A stretch of 64,000 nucleotides of DNA. It comes from Globodera rostochiensis. Lineage: Eukaryota; Nematoda; Chromadorea; Rhabditida; Heteroderidae. The notes under the pieces were generated by a model that saw only the letters and a list, made by a program, of their open reading frames with translations, had not been told where the DNA came from and did not search any database. The DNA is taken from positions 860,159 through 924,158 of the forward strand of contig JAEVLN010000026.1 of the NCBI GenBank assembly GCA_018350325.1, in the 5' to 3' direction. Numbering within the stretch: position 1 is the first letter of the stretch; every line of letters begins with the position of its first letter. Shown piece after piece: positions 35,705-44,843 of this stretch. The translations under genes were made by a program, and so were the position numbers.

Positions 35705-37072
35705 CCGGGATTGTGGGGAACTCCTCCACCGGTGTGGCACCACAACCGCAATAAAAATGAGTCATGGGCACCTTTTAAGGAAAAATTTGGACAATGTTAT
35801 AATGTTCATAGGCCATTAATTGACTCACATTCTCTACTTTTATGAAGGCCAACGTTTGGCCCCAGTCATCGCAGACCCACAAACTGTCGTTGTTCTGACA
35901 TTTGCCCCCGTAGCCTTCGCAGAGGGGGCATGGCAACCTGTATGGTTCGGTCTTCTTCTGAGGTACTGCTCCAACTTCAGTTCGGTGGGAATTCTCAATC
36001 TGAAGATTTGCGCTTTGTTTAATGATTCTTTACATTTACTGACCCGAGCAATGCAAATTTGTAATTTCTGCGCTTCCTCCGTCACACAATCAGCCGATAG
36101 CAATTTGTGTCCACGCATTTTGATCAATCGACTGCTAATGTTTGGGAATCCGTCCAATGCGAATGCCTTTCGGCAATTCTTCGTATGCCGTGGCAGCGTC
36201 GTCACTCAGCAAAGCATCCAAATCAACAAAGATGCAGCTCTTGCCCCGTCCAGCCATTTGGTAAAGTTGGCTCAAACATTGTCGATAAAATCGTTCGCCG
36301 TCGTGCTGAGAAGACAAAACGCCAACAGCGACGGGTTGAAATGTTCATGACTCGCTGTACAGAAGGACAAAGTGCAAAGTCGAAGAAGCGTTGGTGCTGG
36401 AGCCACCGTTGCCAAGCAGCACATCCGCCAGCCATCGATTGCCACGTCCAATGTATTGAACACCTTCATAGTAAAAATCAGTAATCCCCCCCCAATTTGT
36501 GTTTGCCTTCTGAGTCCAATTGCCGGATCAGCTCCATTCTTCGTTCCAAAATCCGAGCACACTGTTCCAACATTCGCGCCCTTCGCCCACAAATTGTTCG
36601 ACCGCAAGCTCCAATGCTTCCGTTTGTGATGGGGTATTCGGGGGAATGGTCAGGGATGCCCGGGTGGCCTCCCGTGTCTCAGGTGGCCCTTCTCCCAAAT
36701 CCTTCCCCCATCAACCGCTTCCACCTTTGTCTCCGAAAGTTTATTCATTTCCAAATGTCGACGAGAAAAAATGGTAATCGGTGAGAAAGAATGAATGTGG
36801 AACAATGGGTAAAGCCTCAGGAACGGCCCACTCACTCGCCGCCCTCGCCCGAGTCGTGCCTGAGGCACGATCTCGAAGGTCCCCGAGGAATGAGCCATTT
36901 TGCTCTTTCCTCCTCGGCTTATATGTCTTTTGAGCAGTGCCTGGGGCCGGTTACAATTGTGTTTGGGTTGGAGTCCATAGCCATCAATCAAATTGTGTTC
37001 GGCGTTCCATTCTGATACATTACATCCACCTCCACCTCCTTTTCGTTGCCCCAACGAATTTCGGCATTTCAC
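35705..37072 (-). pseudogene. Unrecognised gene broken by homopolymer frameshifts
   Basis: Coding-like minus frames succeed one another: 37,072-36,650 (contains NKLSETKVEAVDGG), 36,680-36,590 (TIPPNTPSQTEALELAVEQF), 36,580-36,490 (RMLEQCARILERRMELI), 36,470-36,130 (YIGRGNRWLADVLLGNGG, then ERFYRQCLSQLYQM and CIFVDLDALLSDDAATAYEE), 36,180-36,040, and 36,000-35,705, where small introns fit. The C-terminus has zinc-type cysteines: CPLC, C, VCDDWG, then FYCGCG. Breaks fall in G or A runs plus one in-frame TGA near 36,350, so they may be sequence errors. The middle faintly recalls a MULE-type transposase core, but I do not recognise the family. Confidence 0.5.
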
Positions 37073-37199
37073 TTGGTTACCAAATGGGAAAGGATTTTGA
37101 TTCCTCTAGATCGTTCCATCCATCCTCGTCCACTCTTTTCGTCCGTCCATCTTTTGGTGATCACATTATTTTGGGTCCAAAACAATTTCGAAAATGAAA

Positions 37200-37525
37200 A
37201 ATCGGCCATTTCCCTAATTAAAATAGCTCTGTTTACAAATAAATGATGCGAAAATACATAGCAGTGACCAGAGCTCTTTTAATTTGTTTCACTCCTCGAA
37301 TAGGACCACTTAATCTATTGTTACTGCCCGAACAAAACTATCCGTTGATTATGTATCTGGCTTAAGTCCCTTCCTCATTCCATTTACCTTTTTTGACCTT
37401 TCCTTTTCTTACCATCGGGATCCTGGACCTGGTTTACCAGAAAAAAAAAATTCAGAACAATTCTAAAATGCAAATGTTTGATTATTGGAAGCATCACAAC
37501 ACAATTTTTTTTTTTTATTTAATAA
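37200..37525. other. Spacer 3' of the retroelement
   Basis: AT-rich with A and T homopolymers (37,440-37,450, 37,505-37,518). I looked for a long terminal repeat matching sequence near 42.05-42.35 kb and found none. Confidence 0.4.
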
Positions 37526-38086
37526 TCAGCTTGGGACTAGGCGCGAAGTGCCAAATTTCCGCCAAGACTTAATGCACTCTTCTCCCAGGATCACATCAGT
37601 TACCAGTGGATCGTCTCCAATAAAATGTTTATGACCTTCTAATTCCCCATCCACTTCGGCATTTGGTGGTAATTCCTTTGTATATTCTATGGGTCTCGTG
37701 GTCACTAAAAATCTCATGCTCAGATCACTTATTCCGTCAAAGACATCGGCCCATCCCAAACTCATAATTTCGACCGTTGTTTTTAATTCGGGGATCCACA
37801 TTTTCTCATTCGCCGAAAGTGACTCATAAACTATACTCGCCCTACGGGCCATTCTGATAGACATTAAATTATGTCGGGAAAAGGCCGTTATTAACACCGA
37901 TGGATTTTGGAATTCTATCAAACATTTTCGGATCCTATGGGGTTTAAAATTCAGTAATATCTTTGGCATTACTCCCCAGCCTTCATTTTCCCATATGTCA
38001 TCCGAATTTGGGTTGCTTTCCTCAGTTGTTTCGTTTTTCTCGGGAGTGTGTCCGACGGGGGGTTCCATTCTGGTACAAACATTCAT
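37526..38086 (-). CDS. Retropepsin-like ORF downstream of integrase
   Basis: A 186-codon frame. Two features recall a retroviral-type aspartic protease: VLITAFSRHNLMSIRMARR (residues about 64-82), where a family member would have D-T/S-G in place of the T-A-F, and the C-terminal TDVILGEECI, like the ILG-D/E flap-end motif. The catalytic Asp is absent, so it would be inactive or is not a protease. A position 3' of integrase is unusual for Ty3/gypsy elements. It could be a second element fragment. Confidence 0.4.
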   Translation of the reverse strand: MNVCTRMEPPVGHTPEKNETTEESNPNSDDIWENEGWGVMPKILLNFKPHRIRKCLIEFQNPSVLITAFSRHNLMSIRMARRASIVYESLSANEKMWIPELKTTVEIMSLGWADVFDGISDLSMRFLVTTRPIEYTKELPPNAEVDGELEGHKHFIGDDPLVTDVILGEECIKSWRKFGTSRLVPS

Positions 38087-38182
38087 TACCGATTAAATGT
38101 GTTACAATATTTACGTGTTAAAATTCGAAAAATTTCCCGATGACTAATTCCCCAAACCCGGAAGCATACTTCAGTGGTTCTG

Positions 38183-38672
38183 TTACAATGTATGTGATAT
38201 TTGTTTTCTATTTTGTCCATTATTTATAAAAAATTTTGCATAGCCGATAACTTCAAATGGGTATTTCTCAAATTCCCTAATTATAACCGGTCTTTCTAAT
38301 GTTACAATTTGGGGCTTTTCCTTCCGTTCAACTATTCTAAAATTGGGTTTTTCGCGCACATGTGTCAACTTATAAAGCGACTTTTCGTAAATATAATTAA
38401 ATAAATATTTTTTGGAATAAAGTGCTAAAATATAGCCGTTTTCATCCGGCTCTGAACCGACCCATATGCGCGAAATTCTCTCATCCCCGTTTTCCGACAT
38501 TCCGGGAACGTAAACTTTTCTGACATCTTCTTCGTTCCCCAAGCCCGGCGCGTGGTGTGGTGTGGCTGTAAAGTCAAAATCCCCCAAAATAATTGACAAA
38601 TTTCTAATATTTTTAATTACATATTTACACTGAAGCTCATTCCTACAGTTCTCATTCTTCCTTTTCTTCTAC
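38183..38672 (-). CDS. Retroelement-associated ORF of unknown function
   Basis: Open from about 38,672 (overlapping the end of the integrase ORF in another frame) to the stop at 38,183; the first ATG is at 38,599. It contains IILGDFDFTATPHHAPGLG and RIWVGSEPDENGYILALYSK. No family is recognised. Its place right after integrase suggests it belongs to the element. A degraded copy can be traced in the mosaic region near 33,040. Confidence 0.4.
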
Positions 38673-39077
38673 CGTTTCTTTTCTCTGAAAATTCCGGATG
38701 AACCTTTTGACCTTTTCTTTATTGACTTTAATAGTCTTTTCCGGGGTACCGAGATTTTTTATAGTCAAAACCGGGCCTCTTATGTCTACAATTTTCCACG
38801 GGCCGCTCCATTTTGGTCTGAATTTATGATAATTTTCCGCGTGCCAATGATCGATTTTTTTCATCACTAGTTCGCCCACATAAAAATCATGTTCCCGCGC
38901 ATTTCTGGCAATATCCGCAAATTCTTTTTGTTTTTCTTGGGCTCTCGTCATTGTGTCTCTCACTTTTTCTACTATCTCTGCAATTTCCTTTGTGTATGCT
39001 TGGGCGAACTCTGATAAATTGAAATCTCTCTCACTCTGTTGTGTCTGGTCTCTCTGTAATCGTAAATCGTTTGGCAA
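38652..39077 (-). pseudogene. Ty3/gypsy integrase C-terminal region
   Basis: 141 codons with the integrase C-terminal fold region: YVGELVMKKIDHWH, KFRPKWSGPWKIVDIRGP. It overlaps the core ORF upstream in a different frame (frameshift near 39,065). Part of the decayed pol of the 37.5-42.05 kb element. Confidence 0.8.
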
Positions 39078-39442
39078 AATGGGCTCTCTCCAAAATAATA
39101 GATAAATGGGGTCTTTCCCGTGGATGAATGGATGCTAGTGTTATATGCCAATGCCACTATTTGTAAAAAATCTGACCAGTTGTCCCCTTTTGTATTCACA
39201 TAACTAAAGAGCATATCCGCTACCACCTTATTCATACGCTCCACGGCTCCGTTTGCCTGTGGGCGGTAAACGGTCGTCCGATTATGTTTAAAGTGGTAAA
39301 TTTTGGCCAAGTCGTCGAATATTTTACTAACGAATTGCTTTCCGTTATTTGAAATTAGGTATTTAGGGGTTCCGAATTTGGTCAAAAATTGGTCCACAAA
39401 CAATTTCGATACTGTTTGGGCTGTTTGGTCTCTCATTGGCAT
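38972..39442 (-). pseudogene. Ty3/gypsy integrase catalytic core, inactivated
   Basis: Contains FLTKFGTPKYLISNNGKQF, then YRPQANGAVERMNKVVADML. The usual second catalytic Asp (in S/T-D-x-G) is Asn here. The segment that would carry the first catalytic Asp is missing: the upstream ORF ends at PIPVPKCQ and this frame resumes after it, leaving an internal deletion of perhaps 40 codons. The Glu of the DDE triad appears retained in the VERMN motif. Confidence 0.8.
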
Positions 39443-39660
39443 TTGGGGACTGGTATCGGGTTTAGTGGTTCTTTAAAAACATCCTTTGGGTGGCTTTTCC
39501 TTTGTTGACACTTTGTGCATGCGTTCAGTTGCATCTTTACCTCTTTAATCAAATTTTTCCACCATAATCTCTTTCTCATTTTCTCAATTGTTTTGACTAT
39601 GCCCAAATGTGCGCCTAACATTTCATTTTGGTGGCATTCCCTCGTTATCCGCTCTCGCAA
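39433..39660 (-). pseudogene. Integrase zinc-binding (HHCC) domain
   Basis: Frame with ECHQNEMLGAHLGIVKTIEK and a later NACTKCQQRK, the HHCC zinc-binding domain of retroelement integrases. It is joined to the RNase H ORF by a frameshift near 39,715 and ends just before the core deletion. Confidence 0.85.
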
Positions 39661-39674
39661 AACATAGGGAATTA

Positions 39675-40421
39675 CTATCGCTGGGTGTGAATTCTGTCCA
39701 ATCTCAACCCATCGGTATAGATTCCATCGATAAACGAAAATTTTTCGTGTGTGTTTTCAACTTCGTGGAGAAATTCTTCTTGTTGATGCTCATTTTCGGG
39801 TATGTTTTCTTTTCCCAAAATATCGATTACTTTTCTGTAAGCCTTATCCCGGTCAATTTCCTTACGAATTTCATCCAAAGTAAGGACTGCAAACTTTTCA
39901 GACGGGCAATGCAACTCTTTTGGTAATTCGAAATCTTGGATTTCCTCATTCCCTTTTTTCATTTCCGAGCCAAATTTTTCCCAATCGAACTCAATCGCTG
40001 CGCATTTAGCCTCAGCATCCCCTTCCCCGGGGAATCGTGACATATAGTCACAGAATTTGTTTGATTTTCCTGATCGGTGCTCAATTTTGATGTTATATTC
40101 TTGAAGTGCGATTTGATATTTGGCCATGCGTCCTATCAGGTCTCGCTTCTTCAAAAGTGAACATGCGACCGAATTGTCTGTCCGTACTAATGTGGTTTTG
40201 CTTCCTTCAATATAGGGCCGGTATTGTTTCAAAGCATAGATTATTGCCAATCCTTCAATTTTTGCTGTGATGTACCTTTGTTCGGCCGGATTCATTTTCC
40301 GTGAAATGTAAGAAATGGGGTGTTCCCCATCTTCACCCATTTGTAACAGACATGCCGCTATTGCTACTTTGGAGGCATCGGTTTCAATTATGAAACTCTG
40401 ATTGAATTTAGGGGGTGCCAA
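39675..40421 (-). pseudogene. Ty3/gypsy RNase H domain
   Basis: 248 codons. RNase H motifs are all visible: FIIETDASKVA (Asp about 15), KIEGLAIIYALKQ (Glu about 56), VRTDNSVA (Asp about 82), and CDYMSRF near residue 120. It starts after a frameshift near 40,475 that separates it from the reverse transcriptase. Confidence 0.88.
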
Positions 40422-40452
40422 TACTGGTGCGGAAAGTAGTTTTTTCTTAATT

Positions 40453-41055
40453 TCATTGAATGATTTCTTGTTGTCCCTCGTCCCATACTTTTTCGATCGG
40501 TTTTTCCGATTTCACGAGCTCATTCAGCTGTGAAATTATTGTTGCGAAATTTTTAATGAACCTTCGAAAGTATGAAACGCAACCAATGAAACTTCTGAGT
40601 TGGTTCAGGGTTTTTGGGGGCTCAAATCTCTGGACCGCTGCAACGTTCTTCGGGTCCGGTCTTATCCCTTGGGTACTGATGAGAAAACCCAAATATTTGA
40701 TTTCGGATCTCCCAAAAACACATTTATCTAACCTTAATTTGAGATTATATTTTTTCAAAACTCGTAACAAGTTATCCAAATCTCTTAAATGGGTTGCCTC
40801 ATCAATACTTGCAATAATCAGATCGTCCAGGTAACAAAGAACGCCATTCCCCAACTCTTTTCTCAATGATTCCATAATTTTTTGGAAGGTGCATGGGGCC
40901 CCACAGAGTCCCATTGGCATCCGCAAAAACTCAAAAATTCCACAGAAAGTTGCAAACGCAGTCCTTTCGATATGCGTTTCTTCTATCCCAATCTGGAAGA
41001 AACCACTCATAAAGTCAAAACTCGAAAAGATGGCCTTTCCGCCAACTTCGTCCAA
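40453..41055 (-). pseudogene. Ty3/gypsy reverse transcriptase palm
   Basis: 200 codons with FSSFDFMSGFFQIGI (first catalytic Asp about 14), RMPMGLCGAPCTFQ and the active-site LCYLDDLIIA (about 73-82). It is continuous in sense with the upstream ORF apart from a single-base shift in an A run near 41,155. Confidence 0.9.
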
Positions 41056-41105
41056 AATGTCTTGAATTAAGGGGAGGAAGTAACATGACTTTTTTGTGTT
41101 TTGGT

Positions 41106-42047
41106 TTAGTTGTCTATAATCAATGGCAAATCTGTATGTGCCATCCTTCTTTTTACCAAAACAATCGGGGAGGAAAAAGCTGAGTTTGATTCCCGAATTA
41201 TATTCTGCCGTAAAAGTTCGTGAATTTGCTTGTGTATTTCTTCCCTTAACTGGGGTGGGACACGGTAGGGCCTTTGTTGTGTTACTTTCTTCTCATCCAT
41301 CAAATCAATTCGATGTTTTATTGGGCCGGTGAAATGACCTATACGCCCGTCACTTCCAACAAAAGCCTCATGGTGCTTCATAATAATTTTCCTCAGCTCA
41401 ATTTTTGCTATTTCTGAGAGGCAAGACTCGTCCAAATTCAAGTTCGAAAGCAATTCCACTTTTTGTGAGCTTTCCGGGAAATTAGTACCGTTTGGATCCT
41501 TCGGAGTAAACATTTGTTTTGATGACACCAAGCGCGAGCGAATATCGGACGGATTTTCTGTTCCTTTTTGAACTGTTTTTTTAGGCACTTTCCGCATTTC
41601 ATTCCATGCGTTAAGCTTCGGCTCAAGCTCCGCGTAGGCTCGCTTATGGGAATCCCGAAAATGTTTAACGGCGTTTGTTGTATTTTTCGGAAGTGAAATT
41701 GTTGTTTTACAACCCTTCTGATTGCATTTCATTCCTTTTTCTGTGCCCGTAAAGTTCGCCCAAACTGGGTGTTCTTCTTTTCGCTTCTTCTTTGATGGCC
41801 CTGATATAATTGAAAAAGTTAAACCTCGCCTTTTGCTGCTACCTTCTGATGACTGCTCGTCTTGCAGTAGTCTTTCAGTCACTTCTTCCGCTTCTTCAAC
41901 TTCCTCCAATGAAACTCTTCGGGGTACCTTTTGTGAAATTTGTTCTGTATTCGATGTCATATGAATGTTAAATGAAATATCCAAAAATAAAAAAATAAGA
42001 AATAGATAAAAGGTAGAAAATTTTAAAATTTCTTTGTCTTTCATCAA
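41106..42047 (-). CDS. BED zinc finger fused to Ty3/gypsy RT N-terminus
   Basis: One uninterrupted 313-codon frame (likely start MTSNTEQ at 41,960). Residues about 93-140 form a BED-type finger: HPVWANF, C108 and C113, then H129 and H134 (VKHFRDSHKRAY). Residues about 215-305 are the N-terminal part of a Ty3/gypsy reverse transcriptase: IKHRIDLMDEKKV, RPYRVPPQLREEIHKQI, ESNSAFSSPIVLVK. No gag or protease lies between them. BED fingers are typical of hAT transposases and chromatin proteins, so this is a chimera. The frame is lost near 41,155 and the rest of pol is decayed, so the fusion may be a fossil, unless the frameshifts are sequencing errors. Confidence 0.7.
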   Translation of the reverse strand: MMKDKEILKFSTFYLFLIFLFLDISFNIHMTSNTEQISQKVPRRVSLEEVEEAEEVTERLLQDEQSSEGSSKRRGLTFSIISGPSKKKRKEEHPVWANFTGTEKGMKCNQKGCKTTISLPKNTTNAVKHFRDSHKRAYAELEPKLNAWNEMRKVPKKTVQKGTENPSDIRSRLVSSKQMFTPKDPNGTNFPESSQKVELLSNLNLDESCLSEIAKIELRKIIMKHHEAFVGSDGRIGHFTGPIKHRIDLMDEKKVTQQRPYRVPPQLREEIHKQIHELLRQNIIRESNSAFSSPIVLVKRRMAHTDLPLIIDN

Positions 42048-42136
42048 TCAGAAAATAACAAAAATCATTATTAGAAAAATATTTTATAAGTTTTGGCGAA
42101 TTGTTGAAAAAATTCAAATATATTATCAAATCAGGT

Positions 42137-42314
42137 TGAATTGTTCAATTTTTACTCTGTTCTAGCTTGGCCTGTTCTGTTCCTGTTCTGTTCCTGTTCC
42201 AAGGATTTTGAATCTGTTCCTGTTCCTGTGCTGTTCTGAAATCTTAGAACAGAACAGAACAGGAACGGGAACAGAACAGGAACAGAACAGGCCAAGCTGG
42301 AACAGCAAAACACT
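42137..42314. mobile_element. Foldback element of GTTCCTGTTCT words
   Basis: The left half (AGCTTGGCCTGTTCTGTTCC onward, about 42,167) and the right half (ending GAACAGGCCAAGCTGGAACAG) are near-perfect reverse complements made of GTTCCT/AGGAAC words. The outer ends, CAATTTTTACT on the left and AAAACACTG on the right, are weaker. It forms a strong hairpin of about 70-bp arms. It lies immediately upstream of the retroelement ORF. Confidence 0.7.
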
Positions 42315-43486
42315 GGTACCATCTAAATAATAACCAGATTCACATTATGGCGAAGAAAAACAAATTGTGCAACTTTTCCGAAGAAGCCAAGTTTTTTTAT
42401 CAGAACTGTTTAGTATTTAAACATTACTACAAATATTTGTTAATCGGCACCGCCGACCCCTCGCCCCCCCCCCCACCACCATCATATGGTAGGGACATTT
42501 CTCCATCGGCCATCGGCACAGTCGCTTCCCTCCGGGGTTCTCTTTTGATTCCGCCGGCTCAGAATCAAAATAGAAAATCACCAGACTTTTTGAAAGGCAA
42601 AAAAATTCTCCAAAAATTTTTTGAAGATTTTAGCAATGATTGTTAAGAAAAATTGCTTCAAATAATTATATTTTGGTCAACACCTCTTAAATTTTGGGGT
42701 TTTCAGTGAAATTTTCTAAATTTTCGAGACGATAACTTTTTGAATTAAATTTTCTTAAATATATGGAATAAAAAATGGGATTTTTCTGCATTTTATGACA
42801 CTAATATGATTAAGATCATTCAAGTTTGAACAAAGTTATGTTGACAAATATTCACCCAATTTTGCTGGCCAACCAAATGGCGCAAAAAATGTATTTTGAA
42901 AAAATCAACACATTTTTCTGAACTTTTTAGTTTAATTTTATAACAAAGACTTGTTTTTTGTAAACATTTTTCTGGCGGATCCGGTGGACCTCTCCCATTC
43001 CTATAAAAAGTACCGTAATTTTAAAATTTTGGTTGCAAATCCCTTAAAAATGAGTCAAAAATTCAAAATTTTCTCCAATAGAAGTTGAAGAAAATGAGAA
43101 AAATATTTTGAATAATAAAGGGGACCAGCGGTGCCGATAGGCGCCGCGGAGGACAAGAATTTTCAAAACTGTTTAATTTTAGGAGTGTATTTTTGGGTTA
43201 TTGGATCTTTTTTATTAAGAAAATTGGTCAGGAATACAAGTTTTATGAAAATTCTGCTTCACTTCGAGGGGAGGGGTCGGCGGTGCCGATAGGCTCCGCC
43301 GAAAAAATTTTGAATTTTTGACTCAATTTGTTAAGAGATTTGCAACCAAAAATTTTTAAAAATGCGGTAATTTTTGTAAGCCTGTAAGTGTCATTAAAAA
43401 AATTGCAAAAAAACAACATTTTTAAGGTTTTCTGAGTGATGTTTTGTAAGAACTAATTATTAAATTGGAAAATAATTAATTTACTT
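42315..43486. other. Intergenic, copies of a dispersed near-palindrome
   Basis: Copies of the GGTGCCGATAGGCGCC-type repeat occur at about 42,443-42,458, 43,128-43,149 and 43,279-43,301. The last is followed by a shared GACTCAATTTGTTAAGAGAT tail also present at 24,812 and 44,132. Poly-C at 42,464-42,473. No gene. Confidence 0.5.
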
Positions 43487-43560
43487 CTGGGAATAGAACC
43501 GCCGATACATAAGTTACGACATAGAGTTTAACCACTGAGTCATAAGAACATCCTATGGAT
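43487..43560 (-). ncRNA. tRNA-like / SINE-type pol III promoter remnant
   Basis: On the minus strand the words TGACTCAGTGG (box A-like) and GGTTCTATTCCC (box B-like) are spaced about as in a tRNA gene, with an extra-long, poorly folding middle. A full cloverleaf with a clear anticodon stem could not be drawn, so it is a tRNA pseudogene or SINE head at best. Confidence 0.35.
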
Positions 43561-44690
43561 GACTTGTGCAAAAGTATTAAATTAAAGGATTTTTAAATGT
43601 GATTTTTCATTACGTATTTTTAAAATCTTTAAGCTCAGAATGCTGTAATGAATTCTCACCAAAAATGCCATCTTTAGGGGTGTAAAAAGTCTCGATTTTT
43701 GAGAACAAGTATCCGAGACTCGATATCGAGACCGATACCCAAAAAACCCGAGACTTTTCTCGAGTCGATACTCGATACCGATACTCTCGTGCACACTAAT
43801 ATTTCGGCATTTTGGTGCATATTTTGGCCTTTTCTCGACTCGAGACCAGGAACTAAAGTTTTGGCATTAAATCGTGATTAACATGACTAAATAATATTTC
43901 TGCTTTTTGTATAGGCCGATCCTGCTTTTTCCTGTTTTTTCAGCTGCTAATCCTGATTTTTCGGGGTTTACAGGTGGACGGCCGCTCTGCTTGAGCGAGA
44001 CCCGAGACTTTTTTGAAAAAAATTTTAATTTATGAATGCATTTTTGGATTTATTGAATTTTTTTGTTAATAAAGTGATCAGGAATACAAGTTTGGGGGGT
44101 CGGCGGTGCCGATAGGCGCCGCCGAAAATTTTTTTGACTCAATTTGTTAAGAGATTTGCAACCAACTGTTTAAAAGCACGGTAATTTTTTGAAGCTTTTT
44201 AAGAATGTGAGAGGTCTACTGCCGGGAAAAAAAAGGTTTAGTGAATTCACTTACAATTAGGAAAATGTGCCTAAAATTTTCAACAAAAAAAATCACCATT
44301 TATATGTTTTCTGAGTGATCCACTGAGACACACTCATTGAATGAAATTCAAATTAAAAAATCATTTAAAATTAACTAAAAGCCCAAAAGTAACTAGGGGT
44401 GCTTGAACCGCCGGTTTGGGTACACTGGATTGCCTGAACAATATTCTAAAAAAGTAAAAAAATAGCATAAAAATTTGTGTTGTGTTTGTATTGACTAAGT
44501 TCTTCTACTTCCTCGCGTGTTGGGTCCGGAAACGGGGTTAATTTTGAATGAATTTCGGTTTATATAGGAAAAAATTAACTCTGCTGAAAAGCAAGGCATA
44601 ACAATTTTAAGGCTTTGTTGGCGCAAATGTGCCGGCTCAAAAGAGGCATCACCCACGGTCAGAAACTTTTTACAATAGCTTCAAGCTTAC
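43561..44690. other. Intergenic, TCGAGAC word array and repeat
   Basis: 43,690-43,850 is a dense array of CGAGACTCGATATCGAGACC-type words on both strands. 44,101-44,123 is a clean copy of the dispersed near-palindrome with its shared 3' tail. No gene is visible; 44,690-44,843 is the conserved 3' flank of gene B. Confidence 0.45.
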
Positions 44691-44843
44691 GAAAGCTTCC
44701 GAATAGTTTTTACTCTTTTCTGGATTTTTTTTTCGCGAAGGTAACAAATTTGAAAACAAAAAATAAATGATAATGTTTTGATCGGCAAAGAAAAACAAAG
44801 ACGGAAACCCTCCACAGCAATTTCCTACAAATCCCCTCGTTTT

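Noticed and set aside
35820..36777. Plus-strand ORFs up to 176 codons
   Set aside because: They are shadows of the minus-strand coding region, which has better protein character and splice sites.
37200..42350. LTRs flanking the Ty3/gypsy remnant
   Set aside because: No direct repeat was found between the two flanks by reading; the element is annotated without LTRs.
42347..42646. 99-codon plus ORF with a proline run
   Set aside because: The proline run is a poly-C tract and the rest covers a dispersed repeat copy.
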